From Planctomycetota bacterium (GTDB taxonomy: Bacteria; Planctomycetota; J058; JAJDCQ01): 54,465 nt of DNA. The stretch spans positions 1 through 54,465 of the forward strand of contig JAJDCQ010000141.1 of NCBI GenBank assembly GCA_029260755.1. The letters are read 5' to 3'. Shown here piece after piece: positions 33,981 to 42,300 of this stretch; position 1 is the stretch's first letter; each line of letters starts with the position of its first letter. The notes under the pieces were generated by a model. It was not told the DNA's origin. It made no database searches and saw only the letters and a list, made by a program, of their open reading frames with translations. Made by a program: the position numbers and the translations under genes.

Positions 33981-35681
33981 ATGCACCAGACGATCGGCGA
34001 GATCCTCAAGGACATGGATCTCATCTCGGACCACGAGATCGAGGAGTCCCTTGCGATCCAGAAGCGCAAGGGCGGCACGATCGGCGAGATCCTCGTCAAG
34101 CTCGGCTACGTCACGGACGTCGACGTCCTCTTCGCCCTCGCCGCGCAGACCGGCATGGAGGTCGTCGACCTCGACGACATCGACATCGAGCCCGAGGTCA
34201 TCTCGCTCGTCCCGAACAACTTCGCCGAGACCTACGAGGTGATCCCGGTCGCCCACGAGGACAACACCGTCGTCGTGGCGATGGCCGACCCCCTCAACCC
34301 GACGATGCTCGACGAGCTCCGCTTCATGCTGAGCTGCGAGGTCCGCGGCGCCGTCAGCAACAAGGAGGCGGTCCAGCGGGCGCTCGAGAAGTACTACGCC
34401 CAGTCGCTCGCGGACATCAACCTGCTCGAGCAGGCCGGCTTCACCGACGATGACATGGCGCTCCTCGACGAGGCCGGCGCGAGCGGTGACATCGAGGACC
34501 TCGAGCGGATGGCCGACGCCACGCCGGTCGTGAAGCTCCTCAACCTGATCCTGCTCCAGGCGATCAAGGACAAGGCCGCCGACATTCACCTCGAGCCGTT
34601 CGAGAACGACTTCAAGGTCCGGTACCGGATCGACGGCGTCCTCTACGAGATGATGCCGCCGCCGGCGCACCTCGCGACCGCGCTCGTCAGCCGCGTCAAG
34701 GTCATGGCTTCTCTCGACATCTCCGAGCGCCGCCTCCCCCAGGATGGCCGGATCGAGCTGACCCTCGGCGGTCGCCCGGTCGATCTCCGTGTCGCGACGC
34801 TGCCGACCGTCTTCGGCGAGAGCTGCGTCATGCGTATCCTCGACCGGAGCGTCATCAACCTCGACCTCGAGACGCTCGGCCTGCGGGCGCCGGACAAGAA
34901 GCTGATCCGACAGCTCATCGAGAAGCCGAACGGCATCGTGCTCGTCACCGGACCGACGGGTAGCGGCAAGACGACGACCCTCTACTCGTGCCTGTCCGAG
35001 ATCAACACGATCGACGTGAAGATCATCACGACCGAGGACCCGGTCGAGTACAACATCGACGGGCTGATCCAGGTCGCCGTGAACCCCGACGTCAATCTGA
35101 CCTACGCGAGCTGCCTCCGATCGATCCTGCGGCAGGACCCCGACGTCGTGTTCGTCGGTGAGATTCGAGACCTCGAGACGGCGTCGATGGCCGTCGAGGC
35201 GGCCCTCACCGGCCACCTCGTCCTCTCCACCCTGCACACCAACGACGCGCCCAGCGTCGCCACGCGCCTGGTCGACCTCGGGGTCGAGAAGTTCCTCCTC
35301 GGCGCGTGCCTCGAGGGGATCATCGCGCAGCGCCTCGTCCGGAAGGTGTGCGAGAACTGCAAGACGCCGTACGAGCCGAGCGACGACGAGCTGTTCGAGC
35401 TGAACCTCAAACGCGCCGACGTCCAGGGCCAGACGTTCTACTACGGCGAAGGCTGCAAGCGCTGCAACAGCTCCGGCTACAAGGGCCGGGTGGCGATCTT
35501 CGAGATGGTGTCGGGGAGCGATCGGTTCAAGCAGGCGATCATCGACGGATTGACGACGTCGGAGCTCGGCAAGATCGCGCGGGCGGAGGGGATGAAGACG
35601 CTCCGCGAGAGCGGCATCTACGCCGTCTTCGAAGGCATGACGACGATCGAGGAGGTCGTCAAGGAGACCCTCGTCAACTAG
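33981..35681 (+). CDS. GspE/PilB-type secretion or pilus assembly ATPase 2
   Basis: A 566-residue protein with the same layout as 30954-32675 but clearly diverged: an MshEN N-terminus (IGEILKDMDLISDHEIEES), Walker A GPTGSGKTTT near residue 322, VGEIRDLETASMA, STLHTNDAPSVATRL, and a zinc insertion with CENC and CKRC. Having two extension-type ATPases around one PilT suggests two different machines (for example a type IV pilus and a type II secretion or pseudopilus system) or swappable motors. The stop is followed 57 bases later by purF. Confidence 0.9.
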   Translation: MHQTIGEILKDMDLISDHEIEESLAIQKRKGGTIGEILVKLGYVTDVDVLFALAAQTGMEVVDLDDIDIEPEVISLVPNNFAETYEVIPVAHEDNTVVVAMADPLNPTMLDELRFMLSCEVRGAVSNKEAVQRALEKYYAQSLADINLLEQAGFTDDDMALLDEAGASGDIEDLERMADATPVVKLLNLILLQAIKDKAADIHLEPFENDFKVRYRIDGVLYEMMPPPAHLATALVSRVKVMASLDISERRLPQDGRIELTLGGRPVDLRVATLPTVFGESCVMRILDRSVINLDLETLGLRAPDKKLIRQLIEKPNGIVLVTGPTGSGKTTTLYSCLSEINTIDVKIITTEDPVEYNIDGLIQVAVNPDVNLTYASCLRSILRQDPDVVFVGEIRDLETASMAVEAALTGHLVLSTLHTNDAPSVATRLVDLGVEKFLLGACLEGIIAQRLVRKVCENCKTPYEPSDDELFELNLKRADVQGQTFYYGEGCKRCNSSGYKGRVAIFEMVSGSDRFKQAIIDGLTTSELGKIARAEGMKTLRESGIYAVFEGMTTIEEVVKETLVN

Positions 35682-35727
35682 GCCGGGCGAGCCCTTCGGA
35701 GACCTCGATGCGCCCGGGGCGGGTCGC

Positions 35728-35740
35728 TAGGATGCCGCCC
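35728..35740 (+). promoter_or_regulatory. -10 element directly before purF
   Basis: TAGGAT (35728-35733) lies exactly seven bases before the purF ATG at 35741, the same spacing as at 18310. No ribosome site is present, suggesting a leaderless transcript. The -35 region is poor. Confidence 0.45.
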
Positions 35741-37168
35741 ATGCCCAAAGCGCGCTGCCACTGCGGCCTCTACGGAATCGTCGCCCACGACGACGCCGTC
35801 GGCCTCACTCACCGCGGCCTCTTCGCCTTGCAGCACCGAGGGCAGGAGAGCGCCGGGATCACCGCGACCGACGGCCGCCGCGTCGACGCGATTCGCGGAA
35901 TGGGGCTCGTCGCCGACGTCTTCAGCGACGCCGAGCTCGAGCGGTTGAGCGGGCTGCGGACCGCGATCGGCCACGTCCGCTATTCGACGACCGGCAGCCC
36001 GAGCCTCAGCAACATCCAGCCGCTCTACGCGAACTACGCGCGAGGCTGGGTGGCCGTCGCCCACAACGGCAACCTGACCAACGGCTCGGCCCTGCGGAAG
36101 TGGCTCGAGGCGCGCGGCTCGATCTTCCAGACGACGAACGACACCGAGGTGCTCGTCCACCTGCTCGCCCTGCCGACGCCGTCGGTGACGAGCGACGGCA
36201 AGACCGGCAGCGAGCTCGAGCACCTGTTCGAGAGCCTCCGCCGGCTCGAGGGGGCGTTCAGCTTCCTCGTGCTCCTGCCCGAGGGGCTCGTCGGCGCGCG
36301 TGACCGGCACGGGTTCCGGCCCCTGTGGCTCGGGAAGCGCGACGGCGCCTGGGCGTTCGCCTCGGAGACGGCCGGGTTCGACGTCAGCCGCGTCGAGAGC
36401 GTCCGCGAGGTCGAGCCGGGCGAGGCGGTCATCCTCGGAAACGACGGCTCCATGCGGAGCGTCCGCTGGGCCGAGGCGACGCCGAAGCACTGCTTCTTCG
36501 AGCACGTCTACTTCGCACGCCCCGACAGCCGGCTCTTCGGCGACGGGGTGCACGAGGTCCGCAAGCGCCTCGGCGCGCAGCTCGCCCGCGAGCACGCGGT
36601 CGAGGCGGACGTGGTCATCCCGATCCCCGAGAGCGGCAACTCGGCGGCGCTCGGATACTCGATGGAGAGCGGCATCCCGCTCGACTACGGCTTCGTCAAG
36701 AACCACTACGTCGGGCGCTCGTTCATCGAGCCCGGCGAGGCGCGCCGCGAGCGGACGCTCGAGGTGAAGCTGAACGTCGTCCGAGACGTCGTCCGGGGCA
36801 AGCGCGTCATCGTCGTCGACGACTCGGTCATCCGCGGCAGCACCGCCAAGCGGCGCGTCCGGATGCTGCGGGAGGCGGGCGTGAAGGAGGTCCACCTCCG
36901 GATCAGCTGCCCGCCGCACCGTCACCCCTGCTACTACGGGATCGACTTCCAGCACCGAGGCGAGCTCATCGCCGCGCAGTACGACGACGTCGCCGACATC
37001 GCGAAGCTGCTCGACCTCGACTCGATGGGTTACCTCTCGACCGACGGGATGCTCGGCTGCGCGACCGGCCCGAAGGACCGCTTCTGCACCGCCTGCTGGA
37101 CGGGCGACTACCCGATCGCGGTGCAGGATGGGCTCGACAAGTTCGCCCACGAGCAGGCGTCGGTCTGA
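35741..37168 (+). CDS. purF: Amidophosphoribosyltransferase
   Basis: A 475-residue enzyme for the first committed step of purine synthesis (PRPP plus glutamine to phosphoribosylamine). It has a seven-residue propeptide followed by the nucleophile Cys8 in CGLYGIV. Then come the glutaminase LTHRGLFALQHRGQESAGI segment, NLTNG and NDTEV, and the PRPP loop VIVVDDSVIRGST near residue 355. Cysteines in CPPHRHPCYYGIDF and the C-terminal CTACWTGDYP fit the Bacillus-type enzyme that has a propeptide and a 4Fe-4S cluster. The start at 35741 is preferred because it gives a normal short propeptide; an ATG at 35708 would add 11 residues. Confidence 0.95.
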   Translation: MPKARCHCGLYGIVAHDDAVGLTHRGLFALQHRGQESAGITATDGRRVDAIRGMGLVADVFSDAELERLSGLRTAIGHVRYSTTGSPSLSNIQPLYANYARGWVAVAHNGNLTNGSALRKWLEARGSIFQTTNDTEVLVHLLALPTPSVTSDGKTGSELEHLFESLRRLEGAFSFLVLLPEGLVGARDRHGFRPLWLGKRDGAWAFASETAGFDVSRVESVREVEPGEAVILGNDGSMRSVRWAEATPKHCFFEHVYFARPDSRLFGDGVHEVRKRLGAQLAREHAVEADVVIPIPESGNSAALGYSMESGIPLDYGFVKNHYVGRSFIEPGEARRERTLEVKLNVVRDVVRGKRVIVVDDSVIRGSTAKRRVRMLREAGVKEVHLRISCPPHRHPCYYGIDFQHRGELIAAQYDDVADIAKLLDLDSMGYLSTDGMLGCATGPKDRFCTACWTGDYPIAVQDGLDKFAHEQASV

Positions 37169-37201
37169 TCGGGTCGGCTTCGCCCGAGCGATTCCCCGTT
37201 C

Positions 37202-37407
37202 GTTCCAGGAACAGGACTCTCGCGCCCACCGCCGGACGCGTCGGCAACGGCTTGCGCCGTCAGGTCCAATCCGCGTAATCCGCGTAATCCGCGGTTCGAT
37301 CTCCGTCGGCGTTGAACCCCGTGGGAACCGCGGATTACGCGGACTACGCGGATTGCGAGTTGCCTGGTACGGGTTCATTGCCGTTGCGCGAGATCTGTTC
37401 CAGGAAC
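37202..37407 (+). repeat. Dispersed repeat family B, copy 2
   Basis: A hairpin with 30-base arms: 37268-37297 (AATCCGCGTAATCCGCGTAA and TCCGCGGTTC) pairs with 37325-37354 with one mismatch over a 27-base loop. Palindromes GTTCCAGGAAC flank it at 37202-37212 and 37397-37407. The 53 bases between the right arm and the right palindrome are conserved with copy 1. It fills the gap between the convergent purF and 37428-38207 genes. Confidence 0.8.
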
Positions 37408-37427
37408 GCGCGTCCCCGTCGGATCCC

Positions 37428-38207
37428 TCATTCGACCGCGGCCGCCGCCCACCGCCGATTCGCCTGCATCAGCCCCGCCTCGCCTTCGCGGTCGACGATC
37501 CGGTCGTGCGCCATCAGGACGACCTCCGCCTCGTCGCGCGGTCCGCGATGCCGTGGCCTTCCGACGGAGCCCGTCACGCCGCCCGCGAGGTGGCGGAGCG
37601 TCGCCTTCGCCGCTATGCGCGTGGGCGCCGTCGCCGCGTCGGTGGCGCCGATCGGTCCGGAGCCGGCGCTCGCGACGGGGGCGTTCGGCGTCGGGTTGCG
37701 GCGCCGCCCGGCGCGGGTGCGCGCTGGGCCGGGCCGCCGGCCCGCGACGAAGTAGTAGGCGAACGGGGCGCTCGCGCCCGCGGGCGCGGGGCGGTCCGAC
37801 GTCGGCGCGGCCGGCAGGCCGTCGAAGGCGTCCGACCAGCCGCGGACCCGGGCCGTCTCGTCGGCGGCTCGCGTCGCGGCGTCCGCCTCCCACCAGGCGC
37901 GCGCGTCGGGGGTCTCGGCGAGCGCGGCGAGGGCGCGGGCGGGCTCGGGCAGAGCCGGGTCGAACTGCGCGGCCGTCGCGTAGAGGTGGAGAGCCCGCTC
38001 GCGGCGGCCGGCGCGCTCCGCCTCGACGGCGGCGTTGTGGAGGGCGACGGCGCCGTTCCGGACGTCGATCGCGGCGCCATGGAGGCGCTCGGCGCTCGGT
38101 CCATCGGAGGACGACGCCTGCGTCGAGGCGCAGCCGGAGGTCGCGATCGCGACCAGCGCGACGGCGGCGGATCCGGCGAGCGTGTGTGGATGGAGCTTCC
38201 GACTCAT
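37428..38207 (-). CDS. Lipoprotein with TPR-like segment
   Basis: A 259-residue protein. The signal peptide ends in ATSGC (Cys26), marking a lipoprotein. A helical segment follows (NAAVEAERAGRRERALHLYATAAQFDPALPEPARAL) typical of a single TPR. After about residue 145 the sequence is Pro/Arg/Ala-rich and low in pattern, so the 3' half might be frame-damaged or disordered. The start has GGGAGG upstream. It follows the CPBP protease gene after 37 bases on the same strand. No specific function. Confidence 0.55.
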   Translation of the reverse strand: MSRKLHPHTLAGSAAVALVAIATSGCASTQASSSDGPSAERLHGAAIDVRNGAVALHNAAVEAERAGRRERALHLYATAAQFDPALPEPARALAALAETPDARAWWEADAATRAADETARVRGWSDAFDGLPAAPTSDRPAPAGASAPFAYYFVAGRRPGPARTRAGRRRNPTPNAPVASAGSGPIGATDAATAPTRIAAKATLRHLAGGVTGSVGRPRHRGPRDEAEVVLMAHDRIVDREGEAGLMQANRRWAAAAVE

Positions 38208-38244
38208 GGGCCACCTCCCGACGGCCCGCGTCCCGGGAGCGACT

Positions 38245-39326
38245 CTAACCGGACGCCTTGAGGAGGGCTACGACGATCGTCACGAGATTGTGGCAAGCGT
38301 GGGCGGCGATTGGAGCTAGGAGGGTTCGCCTCCTGACGAACAGACCCCCGAACAGGCACCCGAGGACGAAGATCGGCGGGATGGCGTGGAGCCCGACGTG
38401 GAACGAGGCGAACACCGCCGCGCTCAGCGCGACCGCGACACCGGTCGGCACGAGCTGCTCGAGCGCGGGGATCAGCATCCCCCGGAAGAGGATCTCCTCG
38501 ACGATCGGCGCCAGGATCACGGCGACGAGGACGCCGGCGACGAGGACGGCGACCGACGCGTTCGGCCCGGTGAGAGCCCGCTCGACGGGATGCCGGATCG
38601 GCGAGACGCCGAGCCGGACGAGGAGGTGGTAGGTCCCGAGGAACACCGCGAAGAACGCCGGAGCGCCGAGGACGTAGCCGAGCGCGCCGCGCCCCGCCTC
38701 GGCCGCCGCGTCCGCGGGGCGGGCTCCGTCGCCATCGTGCGCGGCCGTCGGCACGACCAGGCCGAGCGAGGCGCGTCCGTGGCGGCCGAGGACGACGAGG
38801 ACCGCGACCGCCCCCGCGACCACGAAGACGCCGGCGGATCCCAGCAGCCGCGCGGCGATCGTCGATCCGGCCGTGAACGCGGCGGCCACCTGCTGGAGGA
38901 GGAGGTAGGCCACCATGACGGCGAAGAACTCGACCAGGCCCCAGCGGGGCGCCGCCGGCGCGCGCGGTCCGAGGAAGCGGGCGAGGTGCGGGAGGCCGAT
39001 CGCTCCGCCGACGAGGAGGGCCAGGTTCGCGAAGATCCCGGCGATCACCAGCCCGGCGAAGATCGCCGACGCGGCCCGCGGCCCGAGCCCCGGCTGCCCG
39101 TCCTCGTCGAGGGCGACCCGCTCGGGGCGGTGGTGGTCGCCGCTCACGGCGCCGGTGAGCCCGCCCTGGGCCGCGCCCGTCGTCCACGCCGAGCCGCTCG
39201 GGAGCTGCCCCCAGAGGATGAGGAGCACCAGGCCGACGAGCGCGACGAGGAGAATCCACTCGAGCGCTCCGGACAGCGGCGACGCGTCACGGCCGTCCGG
39301 CGGGCTCGCCTCGGCCGCGGCCTCGG

Positions 39327-39330
<4 letters not shown>
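38245..39330 (-). CDS. CPBP-family intramembrane metalloprotease
   Basis: A 361-residue membrane protein with about eight helices. The C-terminal half has the three CPBP (CAAX protease/bacteriocin-processing) motifs: VEEILFRG near residue 277, ASFHVGLHA, and a final AAHACHNL. Glu-Glu, Arg and the His residues of the active site are all present. The start is a TTG at 39330 whose bases overlap the thiG stop (TTGA), so translation is coupled to thiG. The substrate is unknown; the association with thiamine genes is positional. Confidence 0.85.
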
Positions 39331-40157
<827 letters not shown>

Positions 40158-40192
40158 GTCTCTCTCCTTGGGGGTCGGGTCGGGCGCGCGCT

Positions 40193-40396
40193 TCAGCCGC
40201 CGCCGACGAAGGTCACGACCTCGATCTCGTCGCCGTCCGCGAGCTTGGTCTCGGCGAAGGCGTTCCGGGGGACGACCGCGCGGTTGCGCTCGACCGCGAC
40301 GCCGTCGCGGCGCTCGGTCACCTCGGCGAGGAGCGCCTCGACGGTCGTCCCGTCGGCGATCTCGCGAGGCTCGCCGTTCACCCGGATGGTGATCAC
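40193..40396 (-). CDS. thiS: Sulfur carrier protein ThiS
   Basis: A 67-residue ubiquitin-fold carrier: ITIRVNGEPREIADGTTVEALL, then NRAVVPRNAFAETKLADGDEIEVV, and the C-terminal FVGGG whose terminal glycine is adenylated and thiocarboxylated. The start is the GTG at 40396, which shares bases with the stop of the DHH gene (GTGA), with GGAG upstream. It lies in the same frame as a much longer spurious open frame. Confidence 0.93.
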   Translation of the reverse strand: MITIRVNGEPREIADGTTVEALLAEVTERRDGVAVERNRAVVPRNAFAETKLADGDEIEVVTFVGGG

Positions 40397-41301
40397 GACG
40401 GGTCGTTCTCCTTGAGCGCCGTGAGGATCTCGTCGAACTTCTCGTCGAACTCCGACGTCTTGATCTGGCACGTCCCGGCGCCGAAGTGGCCTCCGCCGCC
40501 GTAGTGGGCCATCAGCTCGCCGATGTTCACCCGGCAGGTCCGGTTGAAGATGCTGTGGCCGACCGCGGCGACGACCGACTTGCCCCCCTTGCCCATGAAG
40601 ATCCGCACCTCGACGTTGCCCTCGGGGTAGAGGGTGTAGACGACGTAGCGGTTGCCGACCGCGCCGGGCGGGACGTTCCGGAAGTCCGTGATGATGACGC
40701 CGTCCTCGACGCGGGTGTGCTCCCGGATCCGGTCCCGGTGCGCGTCGAGCTCCTCGGTGACGCGCGTCGCTCGCTTGAGCACCTCGGGGTGGTTCAGCAC
40801 GCGGAGGATCGGCACCTCCTTCACGTACTCGACCAGCCACCGGAAGTAGCGCTGGAATTCGGGCCCGAGCCCGGTGCGCGGGTCGAGGGTGTAGGCGAGG
40901 AGGATCCAGCCCTTGGGGTCGGTCACCTCGTTCGGCGTGAGGTTGGCGCTGTCGATCTTGTCGGTCGCCTCGACGAGCTCGCGGAAGCGCTCGAACTCGG
41001 GGCGGGCGTAGTGATCCCAGATGACCCGCGCGGCGCTCGGGGCGACGGCGAACCTCCCGTTGAACTCGCCGATGTCGGCGAGCCTCCGCTCCTCGGAGAC
41101 GTGGTGGTCGAACCACATCCCGCAGCCCTCGAGGTAGGGGAGGTTGACGATGATGTCCTTTTCGTCGACCTCGATCTTGCCGTCCTGGACGTCCTTGGGA
41201 TGGACGAACCGGATCTCGCCGATCGACTCGACCTCGGTCAGCAGCACCGAGCAGGCGAGCCCGTCCATGTCCCCGCGCGTCAGGATGCGCTTGCGCTCCA
41301 T
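40393..41301 (-). CDS. DHH-family phosphoesterase
   Basis: A 302-residue protein. The N-terminal DHH domain has TRGDMDGLACS (a variant of the HxDxDG motif), NLPYLEG and FDHHVS. The C-terminal DHHA1-type domain has VRIFMGKGGKSVVAAVGHS and the substrate-binding GGGGHFGAGTC. These metal-dependent enzymes cleave short RNA (nanoRNase), cyclic dinucleotides or pyrophosphate. Which one applies is not clear. It opens the thiS-thiG-CPBP operon, has GGAGGA before the ATG, and is read from the promoter at 41325-41353. Confidence 0.85.
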   Translation of the reverse strand: MERKRILTRGDMDGLACSVLLTEVESIGEIRFVHPKDVQDGKIEVDEKDIIVNLPYLEGCGMWFDHHVSEERRLADIGEFNGRFAVAPSAARVIWDHYARPEFERFRELVEATDKIDSANLTPNEVTDPKGWILLAYTLDPRTGLGPEFQRYFRWLVEYVKEVPILRVLNHPEVLKRATRVTEELDAHRDRIREHTRVEDGVIITDFRNVPPGAVGNRYVVYTLYPEGNVEVRIFMGKGGKSVVAAVGHSIFNRTCRVNIGELMAHYGGGGHFGAGTCQIKTSEFDEKFDEILTALKENDPS

Positions 41302-41324
41302 GAGCTTCCTCCGTGACGGGGCGG

Positions 41325-41353
41325 ATGTTAGTCGGGTCGCGGGGTGGGGTCAA
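41325..41353 (-). promoter_or_regulatory. Promoter of the DHH-thiS-thiG-CPBP operon
   Basis: On the minus strand: TTGACC (41348-41353), a 17-base spacer and TAACAT (41325-41330), about 24 bases before the ATG at 41301. No TPP riboswitch consensus is visible in this short leader. Confidence 0.65.
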
Positions 41354-41433
41354 ACCCGGTCGGGCGCCACATCGGATCAGGGGGATGTTCGGACGCCCCG
41401 ATCGGGCGGTGACGGCGCGGCGACCCGAGCCTC

Positions 41434-41439
41434 TATACT
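41434..41439 (+). promoter_or_regulatory. -10 element of the DUF3750 gene
   Basis: TATACT with TGACGG 18 bases upstream (41410-41415), and about 38 bases before the GTG start at 41478, which follows GGACGGAG. Confidence 0.45.
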
Positions 41440-41477
41440 CGAACCCGGAGAACCCGGACGCGAGGACGGAGCGCCGC

Positions 41478-42284
41478 GTGACCACGACCCCGAGCCAGCC
41501 AGCCCGCCGCCGAGCCCTCGGTCGCGGCCCGATCGTCGTCGCCATCCTCCTCGGCGTCGGGGGCTGCGCGAGCGCCGCGCAGCGACTGACCCCGCCGGTC
41601 GAGGGGTTCGTCGACGCGGGCGAGTCGCCCGCCGAGCCCGTCGCCCAGCTTCGAGCTGCGGACCTGCCCGTCATCGGCTCGATCGCCGTCCACTCCTGGC
41701 TGGTCACCTGGGACGCCGAGGACGGCGCCTGGCACCGCTGGGAGGTGTGGCAGAGCGCGGGCTCCGGGCCGACCGACTGGGAGCACGTCCGGAAGGACAT
41801 GATGGGCGCCGACGCCCACGTCGGCGGCGGACCGACCCGGGTGATCGAGCAGTGGCGTGGCGACGAGGCGCGGCGCATCATCGCGACGCTCGAGGCGGAC
41901 GCGTCGAGCTACCCGCACCGCGACATCTACATCCCGTGGCCCGGCCCGAACTGCAACACGTTCACCGCGTGGGTGCTCGACCGGGCGCGGGTGCCCTGCG
42001 ACCTCCCGCCCCGGGCGATCGGGAAGGACTACCGCGGGCCGATCGGCGCGTCGCTCACCGGCACGGGCACCGGGATCCAGGTCGAGACGCCGCTCCTCGG
42101 CGCGAAGGTCGGCCTCGCCGACGGCCTCGAGCTCCACCTGCTCTGCCTGACGTTCGGCGTCGATCTCTTTCCGCCGGCGCTCAAGACGCCCGTCGGACGC
42201 TTCGGCCTCCCCGAGGACGAGCCCGACCGCGAAGACGATCCCGATCCGTCGCGGGGCGCCGCCGAGGGTGCCGGCGCTCCCTGA
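41478..42284 (+). CDS. DUF3750-family lipoprotein
   Basis: A 268-residue protein. The N-terminal signal has GVGGCAS (lipobox Cys30). The body matches DUF3750: AVHSWLVTWDAEDGAWHRWEVW near residue 75 and the family hallmark YIPWPGPNCNTFTAWVLDRA near 155. DUF3750 proteins may belong to the papain-like fold group, given the conserved Cys/His-like positions, but the activity is unproven. The GTG start follows GGACGGAG. It converges on the kinase-FGE gene, leaving 16 bases between stops. Confidence 0.85.
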   Translation: MTTTPSQPARRRALGRGPIVVAILLGVGGCASAAQRLTPPVEGFVDAGESPAEPVAQLRAADLPVIGSIAVHSWLVTWDAEDGAWHRWEVWQSAGSGPTDWEHVRKDMMGADAHVGGGPTRVIEQWRGDEARRIIATLEADASSYPHRDIYIPWPGPNCNTFTAWVLDRARVPCDLPPRAIGKDYRGPIGASLTGTGTGIQVETPLLGAKVGLADGLELHLLCLTFGVDLFPPALKTPVGRFGLPEDEPDREDDPDPSRGAAEGAGAP

Positions 42285-42300
42285 CCGGAGGCGTCGGGCG

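Noticed and set aside
37268..37354. CRISPR-like repeat array at the family B hairpin
   Set aside because: The repeated unit is only about nine bases, without unique spacers, and is arranged as an inverted repeat.
41302..41350. TPP riboswitch upstream of the thiS-thiG operon
   Set aside because: The leader from the predicted promoter is only about 20 bases and contains no THI-box-like sequence (CTGAGA...).
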